Shown: positions 35,509 through 43,898 of the stretch, piece after piece
Layout of the letters: the number at the start of each line of letters is the position of its first letter
How positions within the stretch are numbered: position 1 is the stretch's first letter
Assembly (NCBI RefSeq): GCF_030817215.1
Contig: NZ_JAUSZA010000001.1
Location: 7,538,501 to 7,602,500 of the forward strand
Direction: 5' to 3'
Origin: Paenibacillus sp. V4I3
GTDB taxonomy: Bacteria > Bacillota > Bacilli > Paenibacillales > NBRC-103111
Length of the DNA stretch: 64,000 nucleotides
The notes under the pieces: model-generated
Database searches by the model: none
What the model was told of the DNA's origin: nothing
Seen by the model: the letters and a program-made list of their open reading frames with translations, nothing else
Translations under genes and position numbers: made by a program

Positions 35509-35973
35509 CTAGGCATGATCTGAATGGTTAATTAGAATGCAATCTGTACAATAACCATAGACATCAAGCTTGTAGCTAATGGGCTTGAAACTGTTGGTTA
35601 GTGTTGGGAGCTCGATCCGCTCGGTCACTAAATCAATGGGTACGGATCTCTCGCAGTCAACACAGATCAGATGGTACTTTGGATTCTCCCGATCAATGAT
35701 TCGAAATCTCACCTCATCCCCCAGAACAAAGGATTCAATGATCATCAGTTCAATAAAAAGTTTGATGTTTTGGTATATCGTGCCATAACTCAGTCCTATA
35801 AATTGTTTTTCCATCTTCTGATAGATATCAATGGCAGATAGAGGCCTTGCGGAGTTTAAAATAAGATCTATCATTGCTTTGCGCTGTTCAGTTAAACGCA
35901 TGCCTTTGCTAGCTAATTTCTTAAACTGTTCCTGCAGGTCATGTTGTTCAATTATTGGATGCTGTCCCTTCAT
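35509..35973 (-). CDS. zur: Fur-family zinc-responsive repressor
   Basis: A 154-residue Fur-type protein: helix-turn-helix GMRLTEQRKAMIDLIL and LSYGTIYQNIKLFIELMII, then the structural zinc site CVDC...CTDC and a histidine near the C-terminus. Its location at the end of a zinc-starvation gene block identifies it as Zur rather than Fur or PerR. The His-rich loop of B. subtilis Zur is absent. AAGGAG is 10 bases before the ATG. Confidence 0.85.
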   Translation of the reverse strand: MKGQHPIIEQHDLQEQFKKLASKGMRLTEQRKAMIDLILNSARPLSAIDIYQKMEKQFIGLSYGTIYQNIKLFIELMIIESFVLGDEVRFRIIDRENPKYHLICVDCERSVPIDLVTERIELPTLTNSFKPISYKLDVYGYCTDCILINHSDHA

Positions 35974-35998
35974 TCGAAGCGCTCTCCTTCTACTTCAG

Positions 35999-36835
35999 CT
36001 ATGATATGGCTCCAACTGGTGCGGCATCTCTAGGTAAAGTTCTTGGATTGTAAGCTGCATAACCGTGAGCGATTTTGTCGTAACTCATTTCACTATCTTC
36101 AATAATCATTTTGCGCTTGGCCTTCAAAATAATTTGTTCAATGTCGGCAAAACTGCAGCCCTGCAGCAGCTCTTTCGACTGTTCAATGAGCTTTCTCTTT
36201 TCCTGCGAAACCCCAAGTAGTTTTGTCAAAAATACATCAAGCTCCGCCCTGCCTGGCAATTCATACGTCATTCGCGTATCAAACCGGCGCCACACTGCCG
36301 TATCCAATTCCTCTTCCAAATTCGTCGCAGCCATAAATGTGCTATTACTATGGAATTCATCGAGGCATTGCAGCAAAGTATTGACCACTCGCGCCATCTC
36401 TTTCACTTCATCAATAGAATCTCTAGCCCTTGCAATGGCATCGAATTCATCGAGAAACAGCACACATGGCGCCAGCTTGGCGAATTCGAAAATTTTACGA
36501 ATATTCGATCCCGTTTCACCGAGATGACTATGAATAATCGCATCCAATCGAACGACAATCAGTGGAAGCTCCAAGCGGGACGCCAGATAATAGGCCGTTA
36601 GTGTTTTCCCTGTTCCCGGAGGGCCAAACATAACGATTTTGTTCGGAATTGATACCTCGGCTTCTTCGAACTTCTGCTTCATATTCTGAATGGTTATAAA
36701 TTCTTCCACGATTTGCTGATTGTTTTCTTGCAGGACGATATGTTTGATTTTCTTCAGGCACTCATCAGGTGTATAAACAGTTGCCGTTTCAATCCCTTTG
36801 GATTTGGGCAGCCTGATATTTTTTTTAGTGGTCAT
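35999..36835 (-). CDS. AAA-family ATPase in the zinc island
   Basis: A 278-residue single-module AAA protein: Walker A GPPGTGKT at 71-78, Walker B CVLFLDEFDAIARARDS at 124-140, sensor 1 ATN at 170-172, and the arginine-finger region WRRFDTR at 182-188. It has no FtsH-like membrane anchor, no protease domain and no recognisable substrate domain apart from a ~55-residue N-terminus, so it may act as a remodelling factor with a partner. The likely partner is the unrecognised gene 36 bases upstream. Placement before zur suggests expression during zinc limitation. Confidence 0.82.
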   Translation of the reverse strand: MTTKKNIRLPKSKGIETATVYTPDECLKKIKHIVLQENNQQIVEEFITIQNMKQKFEEAEVSIPNKIVMFGPPGTGKTLTAYYLASRLELPLIVVRLDAIIHSHLGETGSNIRKIFEFAKLAPCVLFLDEFDAIARARDSIDEVKEMARVVNTLLQCLDEFHSNSTFMAATNLEEELDTAVWRRFDTRMTYELPGRAELDVFLTKLLGVSQEKRKLIEQSKELLQGCSFADIEQIILKAKRKMIIEDSEMSYDKIAHGYAAYNPRTLPRDAAPVGAIS

Positions 36836-36871
36836 TCTTTATTTGCTCCTCGTTTTGTACGTATTCGGTGC

Positions 36872-37345
36872 CTAAACCTCATTCTCAAAAGACTCAGCGC
36901 ATTGCTGGATCATCTGACAGAAGGAACGGTTGTGGCCTATGTAAAAGGATGAAAGATCGTATCGGTTCCTTGCGGGTTCAAAGGAAATCAATAAGCGATG
37001 TCTCATGCGCTTCATGGTCAATTGGACAAATTGCTCGGCTCGCTGAGATGCTATGATCGTGAGATAAGCATACAGGGAATGGTCTTCTGGTTCATCAAGT
37101 GGGCTTACACCTGCACAAGAGAATTCAGTCGCAATTTGCTTCTGCTGAAGCAGCATCAAGGCTGGAAACAATTCCGCATCCACGTGGATATGTCCGAGAA
37201 GTGTCGTCTTCTTAGCATGCTTGCGCTGTTTCTCACGTGCTGCCCATTGCAATAACTCTTGCTCGCGGCGGCGCCACTGAGCATCTGTGTGATGACTTAG
37301 AATGACTTCGCTTTCCTCATTGGGTTTCAAACTCATCAACCCCAT
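36872..37345 (-). CDS. Unrecognised 157-residue protein, partner of the AAA ATPase
   Basis: I do not recognise a family. The N-terminal third is basic and helical (DAQWRRREQELLQWAAREKQ), followed by HIHVDAELFPALMLLQQKQI. The central motif ATEFSCAGVSPLDEPEDHSLYAYLTI resembles the TxFSCxG...Y pattern seen in some phage and hypothetical proteins. The C-terminal part ends in SFCQMIQQCAESFENEV. It has no membrane segment, and four cysteines and several histidines could bind zinc. It lies between spare L33 and the AAA ATPase. ATGs at 37345 and 37336 are both possible starts. Confidence 0.6.
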   Translation of the reverse strand: MGLMSLKPNEESEVILSHHTDAQWRRREQELLQWAAREKQRKHAKKTTLLGHIHVDAELFPALMLLQQKQIATEFSCAGVSPLDEPEDHSLYAYLTIIASQRAEQFVQLTMKRMRHRLLISFEPARNRYDLSSFYIGHNRSFCQMIQQCAESFENEV

Positions 37346-37417
37346 CAGCCTCCTCTGGGATAATCTCCTTCACAAAGCAGAAAACCCGGACAAGTAAGCC
37401 CGGACTTTCTTGGTTTA

Positions 37418-37567
37418 TTAACGTGTTTCACGATGAAGTGTGTGACGCTTCAGACGCGGACAATACTTTTTCAGCTCTAAACGAGATGTTTGGGTTCTTT
37501 TATTCTTCGTCGTTGTATAGTTTCTGTCACCAGTTTCCGTACACGCCAATGTAATAATGACTCTCAT
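37418..37567 (-). CDS. rpmG: 50S ribosomal protein L33, zinc-independent paralogue
   Basis: A 49-residue L33 protein: MRVIITLACTETGDRNYTTT at the start and LELKKYCPRLKRHTLHRETR at the end. It lacks the CxxC pairs of the zinc-binding form, keeping only single cysteines. Bacteria make such versions under zinc limitation to free zinc from ribosomes. It is encoded 34 bases after zagA in the same operon, which supports Zur control. It is too short for most ORF callers' thresholds. Confidence 0.92.
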   Translation of the reverse strand: MRVIITLACTETGDRNYTTTKNKRTQTSRLELKKYCPRLKRHTLHRETR

Positions 37568-37601
37568 GCTGTTCACCTCCTATCATACATCATGGCTGAA
37601 T

Positions 37602-38828
37602 TTATTGTGGCAAAGGGCAGGCTTCTTCCAACTCCATCATGGAATTCGGCAGCTCATCCTCGAAAAGATTCCAATCTCCTTGCATTTCAACATCCGTTAG
37701 CAAGCAGGCATCCAAAGAAGCGACGATACCAACTCGGTCCATCTCCATGCCGATGAATACAACCTTATTAATGCGATCTCCATAGGTATCATCCCAGTGT
37801 GTGATTTGATCCGCGTCTTCTTCGAGAACAGCTTCTCTTTCACCATCTGGCAGCGCAGATACCCAATACCCTGCTGGACCGAAGCGAATAGAAGGACCAG
37901 CTTGGCTTAAGTTCTGAGCGTGATCGTTGCGCGTTGCAAGCCACATGATCCCTTTAGCTCGGATGATCTCAGCCGGCCAATCTTCCATCCAACTCATGAG
38001 CCGCGAAGGCTCGAATGGACGAATTCTTTCGTAGACAAAAGAGGAAATGCCATATTCTTCAGTTTCTGGTGTATGTGATTCCTTTTCCATTTCCCGCATC
38101 CAGCCTGCGGACGTACTCGCTTCATCGAAATTAAATAAATGAGTGTTCAAAATATCGGTTGGAGCAACCTTCCCGTGAACCGAGCGAATGAATTTGGCTC
38201 TAGGTTGTAATGTGCGTAGTACGCCCTCTAGCTCAATCAGCTCATCTTCTTCCAGCATGTCACACTTGTTCAAAATCAGGACATCACAAAACTCAATCTG
38301 ATCAATCAGCAGATCAACAACTTCGCGTGTATCATCTTCACCCACAGCTTGACTGCGTTCAAGAAGCGTTTCTCCAGAGGAATAATCCGTCCAGAAACGG
38401 TAGGCGTCTACGACGGTTACCATCGTATCGAGACGGCAAAATTGCGTAAGATCAATCCCTTGCTCTTCATCCATATACGTGAACGTTTGTGCAACCGGTA
38501 AAGGTTCACCTACACCCGTTGATTCAATAAGGATATAGTCAAATTTATTCTCTTTAGCAAGCCGCTCTACTTCCTTCAACAGATCTTCACGTAATGTACA
38601 GCAGATACAGCCATTAGACATTTCAACCAAACTCTCATTCGTACGGGAAAGCCCGTTGCCTTCTCTAATCAGCTCGGCGTCGATGTTGACCTCACTTAAA
38701 TCGTTAACAATAACCGCAACTTTTAAGCCATCACGATTATGTAGGACGTGGTTTAATAGCGTTGTTTTGCCTGCTCCCAAATAGCCGCTTAAGACGGTTA
38801 CAGGTATTTTTTGATCTACCAATGTCAT
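37602..38828 (-). CDS. zagA: COG0523 zinc metallochaperone GTPase (ZagA/YciC-like)
   Basis: A 408-residue G3E GTPase: Walker A GYLGAGKTT (residues 15-23), the metal-binding NGCICCTLRED (CxCC), ESTGVGEPLPVAQTF (base-switch region), NKCD guanine-recognition motif, and a C-terminal CobW_C domain (KGIMWLATRNDHAQNLSQAG). B. subtilis ZagA, its best-known relative, is a Zur-regulated chaperone that delivers zinc to FolE when zinc is low. A Zur-type palindrome lies just upstream. Confidence 0.9.
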   Translation of the reverse strand: MTLVDQKIPVTVLSGYLGAGKTTLLNHVLHNRDGLKVAVIVNDLSEVNIDAELIREGNGLSRTNESLVEMSNGCICCTLREDLLKEVERLAKENKFDYILIESTGVGEPLPVAQTFTYMDEEQGIDLTQFCRLDTMVTVVDAYRFWTDYSSGETLLERSQAVGEDDTREVVDLLIDQIEFCDVLILNKCDMLEEDELIELEGVLRTLQPRAKFIRSVHGKVAPTDILNTHLFNFDEASTSAGWMREMEKESHTPETEEYGISSFVYERIRPFEPSRLMSWMEDWPAEIIRAKGIMWLATRNDHAQNLSQAGPSIRFGPAGYWVSALPDGEREAVLEEDADQITHWDDTYGDRINKVVFIGMEMDRVGIVASLDACLLTDVEMQGDWNLFEDELPNSMMELEEACPLPQ

Positions 38829-38838
38829 AACCTCTCTC

Positions 38839-38859
38839 TATTCGTAAATTTTACGTATT
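38839..38859. promoter_or_regulatory. Candidate Zur box upstream of zagA
   Basis: Core CGTAA-ATT-TTACG (38843-38855) has the same half-sites and spacing as the Bacillus Zur box (CGTAA-N3-TTACG core). It lies 15-30 bases before the zagA start, which suggests direct repression of the zagA-rpmG-orf-AAA-zur unit. Confidence 0.65.
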
Positions 38860-38893
38860 CAAATGATTAAAAAAAGCAAACTCATGATTCTAT

Positions 38894-39859
38894 TTATTCA
38901 TTTAACGCTTTTTTCAATGCTTCTAGGTTATTCGTCATAACACCGATGTAATCAAGGTTTTTCTTTTTATCATCGTCCGTTAATCCCTCTAATGGATTCA
39001 ACACAGCCGTTTTCGCACCGACTTCTTTCGCAATTGTATTCGCAACCTTTGGATCTACCAAAGTTTCAAAGAAAATCGTTTGTACCTTATTATCTTTCGC
39101 AAATTTAATAATATCTGCCATTTTATCAGGAGCTGGCTCTTCTTCAGGGGAAAGTCCGGCAATAGGAACCTGTGTCAGCCCGTATTCTTTGGCCAAATAA
39201 CCAAATGCAGCATGCTGCGTGACGAATTCTTTACGCTTTACATTTGTAAGACCTGTTTTAAATGACTCGTCCAAGGCTTTAAGCTTTCCGATATAGGCAT
39301 CCGCATTTTTTCGATAATCCTCTTTGTGAGCAGGGTCAGCTTGCGTTAATCCAATCACTATGGCCTCAACCTCTTGCACAGCAAGAACCGGAGTTAACCA
39401 AACATGCGGATCTAGGATTTTGTCTCCATGCGCTTCTTCTTTATGGTTTTTATCTTCTTTCTTGTGATCCTCTTCATGCTCTTCTTCCGCTAAGCCTTCC
39501 ATTAATTCAATTCCTTTACTGGCTTCAACAACAACACGATTCTTATTCTCAGCGCTCTTAAGTGCTTGCTCCGCCCATCCTTCTACAATACCGTTGTAAA
39601 CGAACACATTGGCGTTCTTCAGTTGTTTCATATCTTTCGCACTAGGCTCCCAGTCATGGGGTTCAGCCCCCGGCGGGATTAGAGCAATCACATTGGCATG
39701 ATCACCTGCAACCTGTTTTGTGAATTCATACATGGGATAGAAGCTTGTAACGACATTTAATTTCCCATCGCTTGAAGCGGTGTTAGATGCACAGCCCGAT
39801 AAGAGAGCAGCTGATAGTACGGTAAAAGCAAGTGATTTCGTTACCCAGATTTTTTTCAT
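38894..39859 (-). CDS. znuA: Zinc ABC transporter substrate-binding lipoprotein
   Basis: An ~321-residue cluster A-I binding protein with lipobox LLSGC after a short signal peptide. VTSFYPMYEFTKQVAGDHA and LIPPGAEPHDWEPSAKDMK carry the first metal ligand. A His/Glu/Lys-rich loop follows (EEEHEEDHKKEDKNHKEEAH), then DPHVWLTPVLA and HAAFGYLAKEYGL. The His-rich loop marks zinc specificity. The ATG at 39859 (AGGAGG 9 bases upstream) is preferred over the long upstream extension. Confidence 0.93.
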   Translation of the reverse strand: MKKIWVTKSLAFTVLSAALLSGCASNTASSDGKLNVVTSFYPMYEFTKQVAGDHANVIALIPPGAEPHDWEPSAKDMKQLKNANVFVYNGIVEGWAEQALKSAENKNRVVVEASKGIELMEGLAEEEHEEDHKKEDKNHKEEAHGDKILDPHVWLTPVLAVQEVEAIVIGLTQADPAHKEDYRKNADAYIGKLKALDESFKTGLTNVKRKEFVTQHAAFGYLAKEYGLTQVPIAGLSPEEEPAPDKMADIIKFAKDNKVQTIFFETLVDPKVANTIAKEVGAKTAVLNPLEGLTDDDKKKNLDYIGVMTNNLEALKKALNE

Positions 39860-39872
39860 TGTTTTTTTCCTC

Positions 39873-40760
39873 CTAATATTTGTTGAATGATGAAATTGTC
39901 GTTTCTTTGGACATACGAGGCATGGTGTCAATTGCATTTTTTGCTTTGCTTTTGCTTAATGTCAGCACGACCTTTTTCAAACCCAAGCCAGCAATAAGAA
40001 TAAATAAGAGAAGCAGCGCTATCGTTCCTCCCGGGGGTGTACTAAGCTGATATGACGCGGTAAGTCCGGAAATGACACCAAGTAAACCAATACTCATAGC
40101 TATAAAAAGTGCGGATGTAAAACTAGGTGCAATCCGAATGGCAAGTGCCGCGGGCAGTACAATTAATGCCGAAACGAGAAGAACTCCCACAATGGGCATA
40201 GCCGCAGATACAATCATACCTGTTAAGACGCTAAAGCCAAGTGAGATCCATTTCACAGGAAGCCCATTTGTCTTAGCTGTATCTTCATCGAATGTAATCT
40301 GATAAAGCGGACGACGGAATATATAGAAAAAGATGCCCCCAATCATCGCTACCACAAACATGAGGAGAAGCTCGGTTTCGTTCACAGCAACCACAGAGCC
40401 GAATAAATAAGCGGAGAAGCCTTTATTAATGCTTTGATTGAGACTCATAATGATCACTGCTGTAGATAACCCACCCACCATGATGATAGCAACCGAAATT
40501 TCACTATAGGTTTTATAGGACCTCCTTACATATTCAACAGCTATAGCTCCTAACGTAGCTACGACGAATCCAGTCAAGGTTGGATTGATATTTAGATACG
40601 CACCTCCTGCAACCCCAGCCAAGGAAACATGGGAGAGCATGTCAGCCATCAAAGCTTGTCTGCGAAGCAGCAGATACACACCCAGAATCGAAGCCAGGAT
40701 GGCAATTAACCCACCGGCACAAAATGCCCGCTGCATGAAGTCGTAGTGCAGCATTTCCAT
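39873..40760 (-). CDS. znuB: Zinc ABC transporter permease
   Basis: A 295-residue ABC-3 permease with about eight membrane helices. Motifs include LRRQALMADMLSHVSLAGVAGGAYL and TFDEDTAKTNGLPVKW. It would carry zinc delivered by ZnuA. AAGGAGG 7 bases upstream supports the ATG at 40760, even though this lies 55 bases inside the znuC frame. Confidence 0.92.
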   Translation of the reverse strand: MEMLHYDFMQRAFCAGGLIAILASILGVYLLLRRQALMADMLSHVSLAGVAGGAYLNINPTLTGFVVATLGAIAVEYVRRSYKTYSEISVAIIMVGGLSTAVIIMSLNQSINKGFSAYLFGSVVAVNETELLLMFVVAMIGGIFFYIFRRPLYQITFDEDTAKTNGLPVKWISLGFSVLTGMIVSAAMPIVGVLLVSALIVLPAALAIRIAPSFTSALFIAMSIGLLGVISGLTASYQLSTPPGGTIALLLLFILIAGLGLKKVVLTLSKSKAKNAIDTMPRMSKETTISSFNKY

Positions 40761-41413
40761 CCGCCATCCTCCTTCCTCTCCAGCTCAATGATTCGATCCA
40801 GATAGGGAGCGACCTCGGTAAGGCCATGCGTCACCATAACAACGGTTCGCCCGTGAGCTTTCACTTGATGATGCATCAACTCATAGAAACCAAAGCGGCT
40901 CTCCTGATCCATCCCTGTCGTCGGTTCATCGAGAACAAGCATATCGGGCTCCTGTGCAAGCGCTCTGGCTATGCAAATTCGCTGCTTTTGACCGCCAGAG
41001 AGCTCACCGATCTTGCGCTTGCGCAAATCCCACATCCCAACCTGACGGAGTGCTTTCTCCGTCTGCACCTCATCTTCTTTGTCGAGTTTACGAAACCATG
41101 AGCGGCTTGCGTACCTGCCTGATTGGACAAACTCCAATATGGTGCTAGGGAATCCACTGTTGAAGGCGGAGATTTGCTGAGATACGTAACCCACTCTTAG
41201 CTTCCTCCCCTCTTTATTGGTTGAAGACAAGAAAATACTCCCTTTCCAAGGATCAAGCAAGCCAAGAAGTAATTTCAGCAAGGTCGACTTGGCTGCACCA
41301 TTGGGGCCCGTTATAGCTACAAATTCACCCGACTGAATCTCTACACTCGCGTCTTGAATACAAGGGACATCATTGTAACCGAATTCCACCTCATCCATGG
41401 AGGCTACCAGCAT
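40706..41413 (-). CDS. znuC: Zinc ABC transporter ATP-binding protein
   Basis: A 235-residue ATPase with Walker A GPNGAAKSTLLK (alanine-alanine where glycine-x is usual), signature LSGGQKQRICIARALA, Walker B MLVLDEPTTGMDQE, and the switch histidine in VMVTHGL. The Walker A reads GPNGAAKS rather than GPNGAGKS, an unusual glycine-to-alanine change just before the lysine. First gene of the znu operon, with two candidate Zur boxes upstream. Confidence 0.9.
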   Translation of the reverse strand: MLVASMDEVEFGYNDVPCIQDASVEIQSGEFVAITGPNGAAKSTLLKLLLGLLDPWKGSIFLSSTNKEGRKLRVGYVSQQISAFNSGFPSTILEFVQSGRYASRSWFRKLDKEDEVQTEKALRQVGMWDLRKRKIGELSGGQKQRICIARALAQEPDMLVLDEPTTGMDQESRFGFYELMHHQVKAHGRTVVMVTHGLTEVAPYLDRIIELERKEDGGWKCCTTTSCSGHFVPVG

Positions 41414-41435
41414 AAGAACAAATCCTTTCCAACTT

Positions 41436-41456
41436 TATATGTAAAAATTACGATTT
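41436..41456. promoter_or_regulatory. Candidate Zur box proximal to znuC
   Basis: The right half, ATTACGATTT (41447-41456), is a perfect match to the Bacillus Zur consensus; the left half is degenerate (GTAA retained). It lies 23-43 bases before the znuC start. Confidence 0.6.
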
Positions 41457-41528
41457 TATATCATGACGATCCTCGATTCATATGTCGAAGCCCAAACTAC
41501 AAGAAAGTTATTAGGCATTGCGGTTGAC

Positions 41529-41549
41529 AAATCGTAATAATTACTTATT
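41529..41549. promoter_or_regulatory. Candidate Zur box distal to znuC
   Basis: AAATCGTAATAATTACTTAT matches the Bacillus Zur box: the left half AAATCGTAAT is perfect and the right half begins ATTAC. Located ~115 bases upstream of znuC. The rest of 41460-41640 shows no gene. Confidence 0.75.
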
Positions 41550-41639
41550 ACAATGAAGAATATATCTTTTTCCAGAGGTTGTGTCAATAAGAAATCTTTG
41601 CAGGTAATATGCGAAACTTGAGGTAACTCATAGAAAAAT

Positions 41640-41665
41640 GGCGTTCACCCCATGGAGTGAACGCC
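41640..41665 (-). terminator. Terminator after the TetR gene
   Basis: GGCGTTCAC/GTGAACGCC stem with 8-base loop, followed on the minus strand by ATTTTTC. Confidence 0.85.
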
Positions 41666-41716
41666 GTATATGGAATCTAATGTGCCGCTCGTCTATACTG
41701 AAAAGCGCATATCGTT

Positions 41717-42298
41717 TTATTTTTTTATTAAACCAAACGAAGTATTTAGAATGGTTTCGATTTGTTCCACAGGCACCCCTGTTTTCTCTAGAATACGGGT
41801 ACCACGCAAGGCATTAGCCAAGAAGGCTCCTAATTCTTTGCTTGTGAAGCGTGTCGTAATCTCTCCTAATGCTTGCCCTTTACTAATCACTTCCTCGAGC
41901 ACAAGCTGGACGTCACTAAACATTTTTTCAACTTCATTGGTTACTTCCTCATCACTAATTCCAAATTCCAACGCCGTGTTTACCATCAGACATCCGTTGC
42001 GGCTATCTTCATTTTTCGAACAAAGTGAAGCCGATTTAACAGCATCTAGAATTTCCGTTGGCGACCCGCCTCGATCGACCACTTCTCGAAGTGAATCGAG
42101 ATTTTGCGCTCGATACAGGGCAAGTGCTTTTAAAAAGAGTGAACGTTTGTCTTCAAAGACGCCATACAGACTTTGTTTTTTGACATGAGTCTTATTGGTG
42201 AGATCTTCGAATGAGGTTGCTTTGTAACCTTTTGCCCAAAAAACTTCCATCGACTGATTCAATACTTTATCAACATCAAATTCTCTTGGTCTGCTCAT
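41717..42298 (-). CDS. TetR-family regulator
   Basis: An ~193-residue TetR protein: MSRPREFDVDKVLNQSMEVFWAKGYKATSF then HVKKQSLYGVFEDKRSLFLKAL, the standard N-terminal helix-turn-helix, followed by an all-helical ligand domain (NGCLMVNTALEFG is typical of the TetR_C subgroup near AcrR/YxaF). The long frame to 42427 is not needed. The ATG at 42298 has no clear ribosome site, so translation initiation may be weak. No obvious target gene is adjacent. Confidence 0.85.
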   Translation of the reverse strand: MSRPREFDVDKVLNQSMEVFWAKGYKATSFEDLTNKTHVKKQSLYGVFEDKRSLFLKALALYRAQNLDSLREVVDRGGSPTEILDAVKSASLCSKNEDSRNGCLMVNTALEFGISDEEVTNEVEKMFSDVQLVLEEVISKGQALGEITTRFTSKELGAFLANALRGTRILEKTGVPVEQIETILNTSFGLIKK

Positions 42299-42443
42299 AA
42301 GTGAATCATACAAATAGTTGACTACGAAGTCAAGAATATAAGGAGATGATTTCCTGAGTTTTGCAAAATTAATTTTAACAAGATGAATAAAAAACCATTT
42401 AATCCACAAAATACTCCTACACCACAAAAAAGGAGTGAATCAA

Positions 42444-42665
42444 ATGTCTAGAAGAAGAAACAGCAATACATTAGTCGTGCAACAAGCAAGAGCAGCTCTT
42501 GACCAAATGAAATATGAAGTCGCTCAAGAATTAGGTATTCAGATTCCTCAAGATGGTTATTACGGCTACATGGCTACTCGTGATACTGGCGCAATCGGTG
42601 GTAACATTACGAGAAGATTAGTTCAACTGGCCGAACAACAGCTAACCGGCGGAATTAGACGCTAA
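42444..42665 (+). CDS. Alpha/beta-type small acid-soluble spore protein
   Basis: A 73-residue SASP: SNTLVVQQARAALDQMKYEVAQELGIQIP with the GPR protease site region (YEVAQELGI), then GYYGYMATRDTGAIGGNITRRLVQLAEQQL, the conserved C-terminal DNA-binding motif. It coats and protects spore DNA, and is expressed in the forespore under sigma G. AAAGGAG is 8 bases before the ATG. It shows the organism makes endospores. Confidence 0.95.
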   Translation: MSRRRNSNTLVVQQARAALDQMKYEVAQELGIQIPQDGYYGYMATRDTGAIGGNITRRLVQLAEQQLTGGIRR

Positions 42666-42692
42666 TTCCTTGGGTGATGTGCAAGCAAAACA

Positions 42693-42741
42693 AAAGACTG
42701 TAACCACCACTTCCTCCTTTGGTGATTTCAGTCTTTTTTTT
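42693..42741 (+). terminator. Terminator after the SASP gene
   Basis: AAAGACTG/CAGTCTTT outer stem with ACCACC/GGTGAT inner pairing, followed by a run of Ts to 42741. Confidence 0.88.
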
Positions 42742-42745
42742 ATGC

Positions 42746-43591
42746 TCATGTAACGAATTCTATGAATACTGGGGACCGAAGTTTTCCATTTTTGGTCCAA
42801 TTTCTCGTCTTAATCTTTGCCATGATTCGTGGTTCCATATAAGCAAAATTCTTGTCTTCCTTGAATACTAAGCGATTCTTCAAGCTATCTAAAGCTTTCT
42901 GTTGAATTGGTGTTACACCTGACTCAATAACCCCGACTGGGAACTTCGAGCCATCAGCTGCATCAATAGAGGCCAATAAGGCAAAATTATTTTTTCTGTA
43001 ACCGGATATGTACACATCCGCATAAGTCCAATTGATCACCTTTTGCCACTGTTTGGAGCGTTTTTCTATTTCGTATTTGGAATTCTCTTTTTTCGATTTA
43101 ATGATGATGCCCTCAAGTCCCCGCCCACGAACCTGCTCAAAATAATCAACTGCATTTCCTTCAAACACTTTAACCTTTTTATAATTCTCAGTTTCAATGA
43201 AAGCCTTGTCCAACAGTTCTTTACGCCCCAGTAAAGTTAGACCCGTGACGTCAATTCCTTTATATCTCAAGATATCAAATGCGCAGAATATCACAGGTGT
43301 TTTGTTTTTCCTAGATAAAAACCTGGCCGACATGGCTTCAAAGTCTGGTTTCCCTTGATCATCAACAATCATTAATGCACCATCAAGTATCGTTCCTTCA
43401 GGCAGGGGGCAATTATACAATTCGGGGAATTTATTTGTGATCAAATTATTATGCCTCGTATAAACATAGAGTTTATCCATGTTGGAAATAATACACCTTA
43501 GACCATCTAATTTTAATTCCGCTATATGATTTTTACTGTAAAATGGTTTATTATCTTTTGCGTTGTACGCTAGCATAGGAGAAATGAACAT
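42746..43591 (-). CDS. ATP-dependent DNA ligase, SPbeta YoqV-like
   Basis: A 281-residue minimal ATP-dependent ligase: motif I ELKLDGLR with adenylated Lys27, motif IV EGIIIK at 160-165, motif V region WQKVINW at 182-188, and an OB-fold C-terminus. It resembles YoqV (LigB) of the SPbeta prophage. Motif III reads LDGALMIV where the family has DGE: the usual glutamate codon position reads GCA. It probably seals nicks in spore or stress DNA repair, if active. AGGGTG lies upstream of the ATG. Confidence 0.88.
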   Translation of the reverse strand: MFISPMLAYNAKDNKPFYSKNHIAELKLDGLRCIISNMDKLYVYTRHNNLITNKFPELYNCPLPEGTILDGALMIVDDQGKPDFEAMSARFLSRKNKTPVIFCAFDILRYKGIDVTGLTLLGRKELLDKAFIETENYKKVKVFEGNAVDYFEQVRGRGLEGIIIKSKKENSKYEIEKRSKQWQKVINWTYADVYISGYRKNNFALLASIDAADGSKFPVGVIESGVTPIQQKALDSLKNRLVFKEDKNFAYMEPRIMAKIKTRNWTKNGKLRSPVFIEFVT

Positions 43592-43867
43592 TTTTTATCA
43601 CCCTAAGCTAAATGATACTTCACTGTTATTCATCTGCCTAATGGAACTTGGAGGAAAACTCATTTGAGGTAAGGACGCATCTCTTACTTTACCGCAATCG
43701 CTCTACTGTTTCCTGTTGGAATTGCTTTCGCTCCTTTCGTTGTCGAATGATATGCATATCCACAATTTCACTTAGCCTAGTAAAAAATCCATAGCTAACT
43801 ATACTAAATAAGGTAAACTTCGTCGCCTTACCCTAACCTAAAAAATATAAATTCTTATGTAAAAAAA
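43592..43867. other. Gene-poor stretch upstream of the DNA ligase
   Basis: No convincing gene. A short minus-strand frame (ATG at 43664 region, MSFPPSSIRQMNNSEVSF, stop at 43600s) is open but lacks a ribosome site, and could be the tail of a lost gene. The ligase promoter should lie here. Confidence 0.4.
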
Positions 43868-43883
43868 GACACATACCTGTGCC
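43868..43883 (-). terminator. Terminator after the crystallin-like gene
   Basis: GACACA/TGTGCC stem (one G-U pair in the RNA) followed by seven Ts on the minus strand, 16 bases beyond the stop at 43899. Confidence 0.75.
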
Positions 43884-43898
43884 CTTTTCACCTATCTG

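Noticed and set aside
37381..37417. Hairpin after rpmG (two CCCGGAC motifs)
   Set aside because: The repeats are direct, not inverted, so no stable terminator stem forms.
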